The translations under genes were made by a program, and so were the position numbers. Of a stretch of 64,000 bases of DNA, positions 1 through 12,719 are shown piece after piece (position 1 is the stretch's first letter; each line of letters starts with the position of its first letter). The stretch lies in contig CALSFV010000213.1 in assembly GCA_943737045.1 (NCBI GenBank), positions 867,001-931,000 of the forward strand, read 5' to 3'. The DNA comes from Parapristionchus giblindavisi. Lineage: Eukaryota; Nematoda; Chromadorea; Rhabditida; Diplogasteridae. Below the pieces are notes generated by a model, which saw only the letters and a program-made list of their open reading frames with translations, was not told the origin of the DNA and made no database searches.

Positions 1-3000
1 ACACTTCTGGGTGGGCTCATACGAAACCAGCCGCCCCGTAACAAGTTGATCTTTAATCTCAGGCCCCTCAACGACAAAAGCGCAACTCGAGCTATCTCGT
101 CTCAGAGTGATGCTAGACACTACGGGGTGGGCTCATACGAAACCTCGGGGCCTCGGCCATTCCGTAACAAGTTGATCTTTGATCTCTGGCCCCTCAACGA
201 CATAAGCGCAACTCGAGCTATCTCGGCTCAGAGTGATCCTAGACACTTCTGGGTGGGCTCATACGAAACCATCCACCCCGTAACAAGTTGATCTTTGATC
301 TCTGGCCCCTTTGATCTCTGGCCCCTCAACGACAAAAGCGCAACTCGAGCTATCTCGTTTCAGAGTGATGCTAGACACTACGGGGTGGGCTCATACGAAA
401 CCAGCCACCCCGTAACAAGTTGATCTTTGATCTCTGGCCCCTCAACGACAAAAGCGCAACTCGAGCTATCTCGGCTCTGAGTGATGCTAGACACTACTGG
501 GTGGGCTCATACGAAACCAGCCGCCCCGTAACAAGTTGATCTTTGATCTCTGCCCTCAACGACAAAAGCGCAACTCGAGCTATCTCGGCTCAGAGTGATG
601 CTAGGCACTTCTTTATGGGCTGATACGAAACCAGCCACCACGTAACAAGTTGATCTTTGATCTCTGGCCCCTCAACGACAAAAGCGCAACTCGAGCTATC
701 TCGTCTCAGAGTGATGCTAGACACTACGGGGTGGGCTCATACGAAACCTCGGGGCCTCGGCCATTCCGTAACAAGTTGATCTTTGATCTCTGGCCCCTCA
801 ACGACAAAAGCGCAACTCGAGCTATCTCGGCTCAGAGTGATCCTAGACACTTCTGGGTGGGCTCATACGAAACCATCCACCCCGTAACAAGTTGATCTTT
901 GATCTCTGGCCCCTCAACGACAAAAGCGCAACTCGAGCTATCTCGGCTCAGAGTGATCCTAGACACTTCTGGGTGGGCTCATACGAAACCGTCCACCCAG
1001 TAACAAATTGATCTTTGATATCTGGCCCCTCAACGAGAAAAGCGCAACTCGAGCTATCTCGGCTCAGAGTGATGCTAGGCACTTCTTTATGGGCTGATAC
1101 GAAACCAGCCACCCCGTAACAAGTTGATCTTTGATCTCTGGCCCCTCAACGACAAAAGCGCAACTCGAGCTATCTCGTCTCAGAGTGATGCTAGACACTA
1201 CGGGGTGGGCTCATACGAAACCAGCCACCACGTAACAAGTTGATCTTTGATCTCTGGCCCCTTTGATCTCTGGCCCCTCAACGACAAAATCGCAACTCGA
1301 GCTATCTCGGCTCAGAGTGATCCTAGACACTTCTGGGTGGGCTCATACGAAACCATCCACCCCGTAACAAGTTGATCTTTGATCTCTAGCCCCTCAACGA
1401 CAAAAGCGCAACTCGAGCTATCTCGGCTCAGAGTGATGCTAGACACTTCTGGGTGGGCTCATACGAAACCAGCCGCCCCGTAACAAGTTGATCTTTGATC
1501 TCTGGCCCCTCAACGACAAAAGCGCAACTCGAGCTATCTCGTCTCAGAATGATGCTAGACACTACTGGGTGGGCTCATACGAAACCAGCCGCCCCGTAAC
1601 AAGTTGATCTTTGATCTCTGGCCCCTCAACGACAAAAGCGCAACTCGAGCTATCTCGTCTCAGAGTGATGCTAGACACTACGGGGTGGGCTCATACGAAA
1701 CCAGCCGCCCCGTAACAAGTTGATCTTTAATCTCAGGCCCCTCAACGACAAAAGCGCAACTCGAGCTATCTCGTCTCAGAGTGATGCTAGACACTACGGG
1801 GTGGGCTCATACGAAACCTCGGGGCCTCGGCCATTCCGTAACAAGTTGATCTTTGATCTCTGGCCCCTCAACGACAAAAGCGCAACTAGAGCTATTTCGG
1901 CTCAGAGTGATCCTAGACACTTCTGGGTGGGCTCATACGAAACCATCCACCCCGTAACAAGTTGATCTTTGATCTCTGGCCCCTTTGATCTCTGGCCCTT
2001 CAACGACAAAAGCGCAACTCGAGCTATCTCGGCTCAGAGTGATCCTAGACACTTCTGGGTGGGCTCATACGAAACCGTCCACCCAGTAACAAATTGATCT
2101 TTGATATCTGGCCCCTCAACGAGAAAAGCGCAACTCGAGCTATCTCGGCTCAGAGTGATGCTAGACACTTCTTTATGGGCTGATACGAAACCAGCCACCC
2201 CGTAACAAGTTGATCTTTGATCTCTGGCCCCTCAACGACAAAAGCGCAACTCGAGCTATCTCGTCTCAGAGTGATGCTAGACACTACGGGGTGGGCTCAT
2301 ACGAAACCAGCCACCACGTAACAAGTTGATCTTTGATCTCTGGCCCCTTTGATCTCTGGCCCCTCAACGACAAAAGCGCAACTCGAGCTATCTCGGCTCA
2401 GAGTGATCCTAGACACTTCTGGGTGGGCTCATACGAAACCATCCACCCCGTAACAAGTTGATCTTTGATCTCTAGCCCCTCAACGACAAAAGCGCAACTC
2501 GAGCTATCTCGGCTCAGAGTGATGCTAGACACTTCTGGGCGGGCTCATACGAAACCAGCCGCCCCGTAACAAGTTGATCTTTGATCTCAGGCCCCTCAAC
2601 GACAAAAGCGCAACTCGAGCTATCTCGTCTCAGAATGATGCTAGACACTACTGGGTGGGCTCATACGAAACCAGCCGCCCCGTAACAAGTTGATCTTTAA
2701 TCTCAGGCCCCTCAACGACAAAAGCGCAACTCGAGCTATCTCGTCTCAGAGTGATGCTAGACACTACGGGGTGGGCTCATACGAAACCTCGGGGCCTCGG
2801 CCATTCCGTAACAAGTTGATCTTTGATCTCAGGCCCCTCAACGACAAAAGCGCAACTCGAGCTATCTCGGCTCAGAGTGATGCTAGACACTTCTGGGTGG
2901 GCTCATACGAAACCAGCCGCCCCGTAACAAGTTGATCTTTAATCTCAGGCCCCTCAACGACAAAAGCGCAACTCGAGCTATCTCGTCTCAGAGTGATGCT

Positions 3001-4016
3001 AGACACTACGGGGTGGGCTCATACGAAACCTCGGGGCCTCGGCCATTCCGTAACAAGTTGATCTTTGATCTCTGGCCCCTCAACGACATAAGCGCAACTC
3101 GAGCTATCTCGGCTCAGAGTGATCCTAGACACTTCTGGGTGGGCTCATACGAAACCATCCACCCCGTAACAAGTTGATCTTTGATCTCTGGCCCCTTTGA
3201 TCTCTGGCCCCTCAACGACAAAAGCGCAACTCGAGCTATCTCGTTTCAGAGTGATGCTAGACACTACGGGGTGGGCTCATACGAAACCAGCCACCCCGTA
3301 ACAAGTTGATCTTTGATCTCTGGCCCCTCAACGACAAAAGCGCAACTCGAGCTATCTCGTCTCAGAGTGATGCTAGACACTACTGGGTGGGCTCATACGA
3401 AACCAGCCGCCCCGTAACAAGTTGATCTTTGATCTCTGGCCCCTCAACGACAAAAGCGCAACTCAAGCTATCTCGGCTCTGAGTGATGTTAGACACTTCT
3501 GGGTGGGCTCATACGAAACTAGCCACCCCGTAACAAGTTGATCTTTGATCTCTGGCCCCTTTGATCTCTGGCCCCCCAACGACAAAAGCGCAACTCGAGC
3601 TATCTCGGCTCTGAGTGATGCCAGACACTTCTGGGTGGGCTCATACGAAACCAGCCACCCCGTAACAAGTTGATCTTTGATCTCTGGCCCCTCAACGAGA
3701 AAAGCGCAACTCGAGCTATCTCGGCTCAGAGTGATGCTCGACACTTCCTTGTGGGCTCATACGAATCCAGCCACCCCGTAACAAGTTGATCTTTGATCTG
3801 TGGCCCCTCAACGACAAAAGCGCAACTCGAGCTATCTCGGCTCTGAGTGATGTTAGACACTTCTGGGTGGGTTCATACGAAACTAGCCACCCCGTAACAA
3901 GTGGATCTTTGATCTCTGGCCCCTTTGATCTCTGGCCCCTCAACGACAAAAGCGCAACTCGAGCTATCTCGGCTCAGAGTGATCCTAGACACTTCTGGAT
4001 GGGCTTACGAAACCTC
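1..4016. repeat. Satellite array, ~116-bp unit
   Basis: About 34 head-to-tail copies. The phrase GTTGATCTTTGATCTCTGGC recurs about every 114-117 bp. Two longer unit variants of about 126 and 132 bp carry, respectively, an extra GGGCCTCGGCC-type insert and a duplicated CCCCTTTGATCTCTGG. The variants recur in blocks: bases 1-480 match about 2887-3420, and about 1010-1720 match 2080-2700, so there is higher-order structure. The array is cut by the left edge and decays after about 4016. Each unit starts with the same GATCTTTGATC motif that is dispersed in introns elsewhere in the window. Repeated open frames of 81 codons follow the unit structure and are not genes. Confidence 0.95.
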
Positions 4017-4640
4017 AGGGACTGCGCCATCCCGCATTGTAAACTGCCGTAATCAACGGCCACCCTGTTCGATGGGTCAGTTCAAGTGCGATGGGTTAGA
4101 TTTCACTAAAAATTATTCAAATGGTTACTATGTGCGTGGTATGATTATCAGCTATTGTAAACTACCCTAATCTACCGCAACCCGGTTCGGTGGGTCTGAT
4201 CAAGTGCGATGGGTCAGATTTCACAAAAAAATTGTAGGAATAGCCACTGCGTTTGCGATATCATTATGAGTTATTGTGAACTACCGTAACCTACCATAAC
4301 CCGCTTCGGTGGGTCAGATCAAGTGCGATGGGTCAGATTTCACTAAAAATTATCCAAATGGTTACTACTCTGGTATTTCGAAACTTAAAGTCTACTTAAA
4401 CTACGTCGCAAACTTTAAATAGACTTAAAGTCTACTTGATTTGAAAAAAAAAACATTTGACGAAATGCATTACACTATATCACATCACTTTAACTAGACT
4501 TACGTTTAACTTTAAGTAGACTTACAAGTCAGAGTTCACAAAAAATGTCCTAATGGTTACTATGTGCGTGGTATGATTATCAGTTATTGTAAACTACCGT
4601 AATCTACCGCTACGCTTTTTGTACCCCAGTTGCACTTTTG
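4017..4640. repeat. Degenerate tandem repeat, ~118-bp unit, interrupted
   Basis: Copies beginning ATTGTAAACTACCGTAATC occur near 4036, 4154, 4273 and 4583, each followed by a variant of GGTGGGTCAGATCAAGTGCG. The series is interrupted at about 4378-4535 by an AT-rich hairpin-like insert whose ends are variants of CTTAAAGTCTACTT. A related insert lies at about 25240-25800. Confidence 0.75.
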
Positions 4641-4811
4641 TCGTTTTGTCATACTCCCCTAATTCGAAACTTGTACGATATAATCAAATAACCTACGAAA
4701 TTGGTGATATTCTTCCAAGTGAACTGTTATACCAGACGAGAGAAGTCGTACGAATCCCAAAATACTGATTCAGTTCTCCGAATTCACCGTTTTAAATATG
4801 ACATCATGAAA

Positions 4812-4890
4812 CCCAACTCCGCCTCATCTTATGAAACTCCGCCTCTTCTTATGAAACTCCGCCTCTTCTTATGAAACTCCGCCTCTTCAG
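4812..4890. repeat. 20-bp minisatellite, ~4 copies
   Basis: The unit ATGAAACTCCGCCTCTTCTT is repeated about four times in tandem. The stretch after it, about 4891-5800, shows no gene. It holds one fragment of a dispersed hairpin repeat at about 5174-5220 (GCTAATTTTACTCTCCAC). Confidence 0.85.
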
Positions 4891-5809
4891 GATACGAATA
4901 TGCAAACAATGAAATTATGCTTGAAAAATATATCGATTTTTTCTGCATGATTTGATTTTTCCGTTGCTCCGAAAAAATTCTAATATAGAGTATTATAATG
5001 AACATGGAACTCATTAGTAAATGATGAAATGTTTCCACGGATCTCTTTGTTCTTGTGCAGTATTTGGGGGTTCTTCCATCATTGAATATCTTTCGGAAGA
5101 TTAAGATTAGATGGCTGCTCAATGAGAAGAAACATTCACATGGATACCATCAGGCCCATTTGTCTACCCTAACACCCCAAGCTAATTTTACTCTCCACAT
5201 TATCTAAATACTCTCTCGCAAACAACTTGACGAACATATGTCCAAATGTAATACGATCATACAGGACGTCGTACGTCCGTCTCGCAAATGCACACCGAGG
5301 AGAGAAGAAGGTTGAATACGAAATACATCCTTAATCATTCCTCATAGAATTTTTTTTTAATTACATTTAAAGTGCATACAAACCTATAGTTGTATATCAA
5401 TGTTATAAGTGTACCGATTTCCATATATAAATAGGTGTGCATATAATACCTCTACTCTTTGTCTACGACACTGAATGTCTGAACTATCCATTCATTCTCA
5501 TGTGACTAGCAGTCACTGCATTCCTCTCTCTACTCATCTACTCAATAACTGTCTAATAAAGCTGAATAGCTTACAACGTCTTACTTCCTCTGGATTCACA
5601 CGCCTAAGATACAACAACTTTATAAGATAGATATTCAGCAATATATAAAACGCATGTCACCTAAGGATTGACTGATTCTACTATACACTTTTGAGTTGAC
5701 CCCTCTTTTCTTCACAGTCTTTGATGGTCCATCCATTAACCAGGGTAGCAAGGATGGTAGATCAAGCATCCCTCCAGGAGCTCACGTTAAAGTTAATGTA
5801 CGGTATTGT

Positions 5810-6192
5810 GCTACCGTAACCATTAGGAATCGCGAACTGATTTTTTCCCTGGGTTCATAGTTGAAAATGGCCGAGGTCTAAAAATTCATGATGCTCCAAG
5901 ACCAAATAGTAGATTATATCAATAGTGAGCCAACTTTTTTCTCTCTGGATACCGTAACCTGATCTACCGTAATCGAGCCGGGATTTTGCCTTGAATTTCA
6001 CTATTATATTGTATTCTACGGTAGATAGATTATCCTAGTTCAGGTTATGGTATCCAGAAAGATAAATGTTGGCTCACTACTGATATAATGGCAACTAGTA
6101 TTTAATCTCGGAGTATCATGAATTTTTCGACTTCGGCCATTTTCAACTATTATCATGAGTCGACTGAAAAAAAATAAGTTCGCAATTCCTTG
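5810..6192. mobile_element. Palindromic MITE (copy 1)
   Basis: The left half (about 5825-5960) and right half (about 6040-6190) are inverted copies. The left starts AGGAATCGCGAACTGATTTT and the right ends in the reverse complement, AAGTTCGCAATTCCT. A second partial copy, the right half only, lies at about 8761-9020. No target-site duplication could be assigned. Confidence 0.75.
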
Positions 6193-6595
6193 CAAACAAG
6201 TAAAGATCAAGTTTCATATTATAATATCTTCAACGTCTCACGTCATGGAAATTGTATGTAAACTATCCCAGATCTATTCTTTCCAAGCCCATAAAAAGAG
6301 AAGGCCCTAGAAGCTCTTCTATTCTTTTTCCATTGCATTGATGACTGTCATTTGTTGCTCTGAGAAACGAAAGAAAGAAGGGGATGGACTCCCTCTTTCT
6401 TCATAGTCTAAAAATCATGAGCACAATATTATCAAACAAGTAGTTTCATGGCTTTCTGAAACATTTTTTGTGGTTTATTTCCGGTGGTCAGAAAAACTGG
6501 AATTTTTTTCAAAAATGTTATAGATTTTTCACCTTGCAGCAAGATAGGCCATTGATTCAAGATAGTCGACTATTAGAAAGAGTTCTATCATATTA
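6193..6595. repeat. Segmental duplicate, paired with 9452-9843
   Basis: About 400 bp starting AAGTAAAGATCAAGTTTCAT is repeated in the same orientation at 9452-9843 with few differences. In the second copy it follows directly on the stop codon of a coding-like fragment, so it may be old 3' UTR. The right end of this copy is interrupted by the MITE at 6596; the second copy is not. Confidence 0.85.
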
Positions 6596-6995
6596 CACTG
6601 AGCTGAAAGATACTTAATAGTAAGCATACGAATTGCTACCTCAGTCGGATAAGATGGCGATATGCTTACATATAAGCATGGGCAAATGCTTACCGGGTTG
6701 CTTACATGAAAGAAACAACTCGGCAAAAGATCGCAATAGAATGGCGGACCGAACCACCAACCTACGGGTAGCTAGGGAAGGCGCTTACCACTGCGCCACC
6801 TAACCATGTTACTGTGACTACTATAACTCAAAGTCTATTCCGGGAGGCGAACGCCCGCCTCTTTCAATTTAAGCATACGCTATGCTTAAATATAAGCATC
6901 TCTCTTCTAAGCATACGTTTTGCTTAACTATAAGCGATCGTGTCGCTAAGCAAATGCGTAAGCAACGCATTTGCTAAGCATCTTTCAGCTCAGTG
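6596..6995. mobile_element. Tc1/mariner-type MITE with TA duplication
   Basis: The 400-bp element has terminal inverted repeats CACTGAGCTGAAAGAT at the left and the complement at the right, flanked by TA at 6594-6595 and 6996-6997. The duplicate segment around 9836-9850 reads straight across the junction with a single TA. That is a matching empty site and supports insertion. Inside are several short palindromes of the AAGCATACG type and a reverse-oriented tRNA-like stretch at about 6735-6800. Confidence 0.85.
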
Positions 6996-7007
6996 TAGAG
7001 GATTGAA

Positions 7008-7432
7008 AAGGTAGTTTAAAATGAAACTTGTGGCGCAGTGGCAGAGATGTCGCCTACAATTTTTGCGCTGCGGGTTCGATCCCCACCGATGCGACTTGTT
7101 TTGCACGATTTTACACTTGTATTTTTACGTTTTTTTTTACTCATACATAACACAGACAAAATTTTTTGAACAGTTTCAAAAAATATCTTATTCCTATCAT
7201 GTCTTACGATCTTATTGTCATCTCTCATCCGTAAATTATTAAATAACAGAGAATTAATTTATTACAAAGTGAAATACAGATTTCGGACAGATTGGATGCG
7301 TGGATATCACAAGCACATTGGGAAATTTAAAAAAAACATGTGTAAAAATCGTGCAAAACAAGTCGCATCGGTGGGGATCGAACCCGCAGCGCAAAAAATT
7401 GAAAGCGACATCTATGCCACACAACTAGCTGA
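7008..7432. repeat. Inverted pair of tRNA-like sequences
   Basis: The left arm (about 7026-7130, +) has a box A-like TGGCGCAGTGG and a box B-like GGGTTCGATCCCC. The right arm (about 7325-7432) is the inverted copy. The cloverleaf cannot be completed, so this looks like a tRNA-derived repeat, not a working tRNA gene. Expression by RNA polymerase III is possible but unproven. Confidence 0.6.
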
Positions 7433-7518
7433 GACAGCGCGGAGAAGTAGCTCATCATTATACGGCAATTCAACGGCCATTATGTGGTGTTACATTTTCA
7501 AAACGGGCGCACGCCATA

Positions 7519-8760
7519 TATGAGGCCGTTTGTGTAAGAGTCGGGCAAATCTCTGAGAGGGTTGGCACAGGCCAAAAATTTTGATACCCTCAAAACTTGT
7601 GCATAGGGGTTATCGACCATGCTGACGAAGATAGGCATAGTCATTTTGGTCATTTTCCAGTGATCCCGCAACGCCTGGGCGGGATTACGGTAAGATCACG
7701 TTTTCAGGCCATTCTCGGTCCATGGTAGAGCTAGAGGTATGAAAATTGGGCTCCTAGGACAGAATTCGATGGCGATGATGGCTGTCTACTTCATTAGTTT
7801 TGAAAATTTTCCAAAAGGTCGAAAAGTGAAAATTTTGATGGAGACGTTTGCGCCTCAGACGAGTATGACAGTTCGAACCGGCGTGACGAGAGGATCACAA
7901 CGATGTATTATGAGCCATTATCTCCGTCGGGAAAGGTTTCATTGTCTCGATATAGTGATGTGCGCCTTGCAAGAGGACTCTCTCAGAGGGGGGGGAGCGC
8001 GCGGCATCAGGGTTGGGATTTAACGTTAATGGTTTTAACGGATTTAACGGATTTAACGGAATCCGTTAAATTTTTCCGTTAAATCCGTTTAAAAATTTAA
8101 TATTTTGAAGTAAAAAAAGGTAGAAAATATGCTATTTTAATATGTTTTAGGCTTTTAAAATTTATTTTTCGAGTACTCTATTCTCACTATGCGTTATACA
8201 AGTACTATATCCGAATTGATTATCAAAAACACTTCGCTTTCGTCACCGGTTCTTCTTCTTTAGTTTTCGATTTTTTTGCATAATGCTTTATAATGATTAG
8301 TTTATTTTGTTTTCGGAAATGTACTATTACTACTTCTAATATTGAATAATAAAAATGGTTAAATATCTAAATTAGTCGATTTACATTATTTGTTTGGAAA
8401 TTTAACGGATTTAACGGATTTAACGGAATTCAACGGAATTTGAAACCGTTAATTTAACGATTTAACGGATCCGTTAAATTTTTATTTAACGCCCAACCCT
8501 GCGCGGCATTGAGACGTAATCAACTCTTAATGCAAACGCAGATCACTATAACGAGACAATGAAAGCTTTCCCGACGGAGATAAGGGCTCAAAATACATCG
8601 TTGGAATCCTCTCGTCACGCCGGTTCGAACTGTCATACTCGTCGGGGGCGCAAACGTCTCCATCAAAATTTCTACTTTTCGACGTTTTGGACAATTTTCA
8701 AAACTAATGACGTAGACAGCCATCATCGCCATCGAATTCTGTCCTAGGAGCCCAATTTGC
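7519..8760. mobile_element. Palindromic element, family of the 27.4-kb palindrome
   Basis: Inverted arms lie at about 7740-7985 and 8525-8757. The left outer part starts ATATGAGGCCGTTTG, the same terminus as the palindrome at 27444. The loop is occupied by a younger nested element at 8008-8501. Open frames in the arms are inverted copies of each other and are not treated as genes. Confidence 0.7.
8008..8501. mobile_element. hAT-type MITE with 8-bp target duplication
   Basis: The element starts CAGGGTTGGGATTTAACG and ends CGCCCAACCCTG. The exact 8-bp direct repeat CGCGGCAT flanks it at 8000-8007 and 8502-8509. CAGGG ends plus an 8-bp duplication are typical of hAT elements. The 494 bp hold AT-rich sequence and many GATTTAACG repeats but no transposase, so it is non-autonomous. 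It is inserted into the loop of the palindrome above. Confidence 0.9.
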
Positions 8761-9020
8761 CATTATATCAATGAAACCCGATCTACCGTAATCGAACCGG
8801 GATTTGCCTTGAATTTCGCTATAATATTGTATTGTACGGTAGCTAGATTATCTAAGTATCTATGGTATCCAGAAATATAAATGTTGGCTCACTACTGATA
8901 TAATGGCAACTAGTATTTGGTCTCGAAGCATCATGAATTTTTCAACTTCGGCCATTTTTAACTATGATCATGAGTCGACTGAAAAAAATAAGTTCGCGAT
9001 TCCTGACGGTTACTGAGGTC

Positions 9021-9459
9021 CAATACCTTACACTCCTACTCATAGCAATGGTACAACTTTTATTGCTATAGGCCACCTCCCAACCGATTTATGATCCGTT
9101 GCCGAAACGGGCGCCCCCCCCCCCCCCCCGGTGAGACTACCCATGGTGGTAAAGCTGCATGTGCGAAAACACCCCATGAGGTCTTCACGGTCACAATGAA
9201 TATGACCAATGATATTGTCGATCATATAACGATGATCGATGATATGTTACGGAGGAGAGTCAAGCAGCATGTACTAAGAAGAAGTCTACTCTCAGAATGA
9301 AGGAGAGAAAGATGTCTGTCTACAATGGAAGTTCATCAAGAAAGATCAGCACGGCTGATTCTTTCCGTGAATTTGACCCTCAACCGATCGGAGATATCCT
9401 GATTGAAGATATGTTGAATCAAAACGATCGGATGAATAATATTGTGACCTACAAGTAAA
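9021..9459 (+). pseudogene. Coding-like gene fragment, product unknown
   Basis: Two overlapping frames look coding. One, up to about 9298, contains DIVDHITMIDDMLRRRVKQH. The other, 9237-9459, contains STADSFREFDPQPIGDI and ends in TAA at 9457-9459. They would make one C-terminal exon only if a frameshift or splice joined them. The fragment lies between two repeat segments. A poly-C run at about 9113-9130 precedes it. No family is recognised. It is either a relic or a terminal exon whose other exons are missing. Confidence 0.3.
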
Positions 9460-9974
9460 GATCAAGTTTCATATTATAATATCTTCGACGTCTCACGTCA
9501 TGGAAATATTATGTCCCAGATCTATCCTATCCAAGCCCATAAAAAGAGAAGGCCATAGAAGCTCTTCTATTCTTTTCCCATTGCATTGATGACTGTCATT
9601 TGTTGCTCTGAGAAACGAAAGAAAGAAGGGGATGGACTCCCTCTTTCTTCATAGTCTAAAAATCATGAGCACATTATTATCAAACAAGTAGTCCATTGCT
9701 TTCTGAAACATTTTTCGTGGTTTTTTCGGTGGCTAGAAAAAACTGAAATTTTGTTAAACAATTTTATAGACTTTTCACCTTGCAGCACTGATAGGCCATT
9801 GATTCAAGATAGTCGACTATTAGCAAAGAGTTCTATCATATTAGAGTATTGAAAAGGGAGTTCAAAATGAATCTTGTAATATGACACAATAATGAAAAAG
9901 AACACTCAAGATATCGTTCAAGAACACATCTTATTCAGGAAAAGCTATTCCAAAGTAGATGAACATGTCATTAT

Positions 9975-10062
9975 GTCCGAGTGGTCTAAGGTAGAGCAGC
10001 GTTTAGATCGCAGTCCTCTACCGAAGGCGCAGGTTCGAACTCTCCGGATGACAAATCTTTTG
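9975..10062 (+). tRNA. tRNA-Leu-like sequence, probably degenerate
   Basis: The stretch has a D-arm-like GAGTGGTCTAAGG, an anticodon-loop-like TTTAGAT (anticodon TAG), a short variable-arm-like stretch, a T-loop GGTTCGAAC and a 3' end GGATGAC that pairs in part with GTCAT at the 5' end. The acceptor and T stems have several mismatches, so a pseudogene or tRNA-derived repeat is more likely than a working tRNA-Leu(UAG). Confidence 0.4.
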
Positions 10063-12719
10063 CATTTTATGGTATTCTCTCAGAATCGACCATCTTTTTT
10101 ACTTCTACTAAGAAAATTGATTATTCAGTGAAATCATCACCACTGCATGCAGTAAATATAAGAAGTGAATAAGCAATTATATTCTAGAACAAAAAATACG
10201 TACGTATACTGTGAAATGTTTAGTCTTTTCGTAAGTATTTTCCATTCCATCTTTGGAGCATAGGAGATAATTATAAGATCTTTCTCGCTGGATACGGTCA
10301 TTTGTCATTATATACCCAGGCGATGGATGCATTCCTTACAGAAGTAATGAGGAGATTAAGTATGAGGACGACCAGGTTCAGATATCTCCTTTGTTATTGC
10401 ATTTGTCGCCTGTTGAGATGAATTGAAGGTAACATGACTGCATGTCGAAAGAATAGATCAAGCAGAACCAGATATTATAATAAAACCAAAAAAAGAATAA
10501 ATAAGGGATGACCTCTAAAGGGATGACTGATTCGACTGTTGCGGCGGCTCTATTGTCTATTTTATGCGTTTTATCAATATAGAGGCAAACTCTAGCTGCT
10601 AATGTTGACCCCATAAGGTCTTTGAAACGAAGGGAGTTATAAAGGTCAAAACTCAGTTCTCATAAAATGGAAAATACTTCAATACAAAACAATCCAATAT
10701 TTGAGAGCTATGACTTTATTGATAATACATATTGGGAGCTTTGTTTATTATTTAGACATTGGACCAAATGCAGTTTCTAATTTCCCTTATTTGTGTCTCG
10801 TTGTTCACTCTATTCGTTTCACGGGATATTTTAGTGTTTTGCCTACATTGAAAGTAGGGAGAGGGTGCAACGAGAGAAATATGGAGAGGAAGAGGTAGAG
10901 TGTATTATACATATAGTGAGAGTTAGAGAGATGAGCTTGAGAGACAGAAGGAAAGAGAGAGAATACTATCTTGCTTTGAATAGAATCTCACCTGTCGAAT
11001 CTCGTTTGCCCGTCCTTCCTCTGGAGTTCCCATACACTTTATCGCATTTAGCTTCAACGAAATCATTTTATCACTAATATCTTACCCTCTTTCTGAGCAA
11101 AGTACTACTATATCTAATGGAAATTTTGATTAGACATAGTGCAATTTCTCCATCGATGCATTTATGTGGCCCTAACCTCATATTGCTTCAGGCATCCTCT
11201 TCACCATGGGTGACATCGAGATGAAGGAAACAATCTTCGTGCGCAACATTCTCAAAACGTATGTTTCAGAGTTACTATGCATTTTCTTTGATATTTTTAC
11301 ACCTATTTCACATGATTTTAGTACATCACTTACAAGCAAGAGAAAGACCATGAGGAAAGAGAATAGTTTCTCCTTATTATGATAGACTTACATGGTTAAA
11401 CCTCTATTTATGACATTCAATTTTTTCATAGTACTATACATAAGCTTAATTTATTTGATTCAACTAGTCTTTTTTATATTCTTCCTTCATAATACTGCCG
11501 TTTATCTCATCCATATCGTATTATTCTCCCTTATAAAATTTCTACCACCCATAGTGCATGTGCCTCTAAAAGTATTGATACTTGGAATTCACTCTCCTCT
11601 GAATTAGTTCTATCCCCTCCCATACCCTTCCGTGCAGGGTTGATAAATCTCCCTCATGTTATCATACAATTTTCTCGAGTTCGTACCTGAAAGCCTTCCC
11701 TTTATAAACAATGTGCCACAACCGTAATCGCCTTACAATTAGACGACAGAAATCCATCTACCCCTATTTTACACTTCTCTCACTCCTGATATTTGATGGA
11801 AATACAATAAATAAATAAATAAATAAAATAGTTTCTAATTATTATAGATTGGGGTCTCAACAGGTCTTAAGTAGGTCCAAAGTAGAGATTAGATCTTCCG
11901 GAATTGGCCTTGTATAATCACTAACATAGCAGAGAGCTCATGAAGGACCATGTGTGCCTGCCTTGAATAACGGATTTAACCTTACCAATGTTATCCTAAC
12001 ATTCCCAAAAAAATATCACAATATTATAAGGAAGAAGTTCTTTGTTGCTATAATCTTGTTTCTCTTTCTTTTGAACAAATTATACATACAATAGGGATCG
12101 TAGATTCATTTTTTTTGCAGAGATCACGCGGTTTGTAATAGAAGGGAAATGATTAGAGATAATCAGTCAACTAGATCCCGGTATCTTGCCCACAACTCTG
12201 TTTTGCAGCGCCGACCACGATCTGTTGGTTGATGTTTTGTTTTGTAATAGGAGTTCATATAAAATTCCTAAACTTTTTTTGCAGAACGAATATTACACTC
12301 CATTTAGAAAATAAACTTTATTATGTACGGTATATCGGAGCAGACTGAAAGCACAGAAGAGAGATCATAAGAGATGAAAGATCAAAGATCAAAGATCAGG
12401 ATAACATATCACAAACAATACTGGTTTGGTTGGAAAGCTGCCACTCAAATAGAAAATCACTACTACTTTCTTTGCATTTTGCAAACTAAAAGGAATTTTG
12501 AATTGAATCTGTGATCGTAAGTAACCCAATTTCAGAAATCACTTTGTAACTTTTTTGAGTGAATTTTCTCTTTGAGCCAACAAATATTGATTAATATATA
12601 TGACAGGCTAGAGCGGAGCGACACTGCGATATACAAAAGTCACGTAAGTGTACAAGTGGACAGAGGGTAAAATGTGGAGAGGCCTCAAAGGACAAATGCA
12701 AAACTTGACGTAGGAAGTA
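10063..12719. other. Non-coding stretch with one orphan exon-like segment
   Basis: Mostly AT-rich sequence without a supportable gene. One segment, about 11191-11260, begins after a good acceptor (TTGCTTCAG) and reads MGDIEMKETIFVRNILKT before a GTATGT donor. No partner exons were found on either side. A (GATCAAA)n motif lies at about 12380-12400, past the 3' end of the GPCR gene. Confidence 0.4.

Noticed and set aside
46..3177. Repeated 81-codon open frames at the left edge
   Set aside because: They are the satellite unit read through twice. Frame length tracks the repeat, copies shift frame with unit variants, and there is no start context or codon signal.
4016..4640. CRISPR-like spacing of repeats
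   Set aside because: The repeats are diverged tandem units without unique spacers in a eukaryotic genome.
7215..8023. Frames of 94-102 codons across the tRNA-like pair and palindrome
   Set aside because: They cross known repeat arms and are duplicated inverted at 8520-8732.
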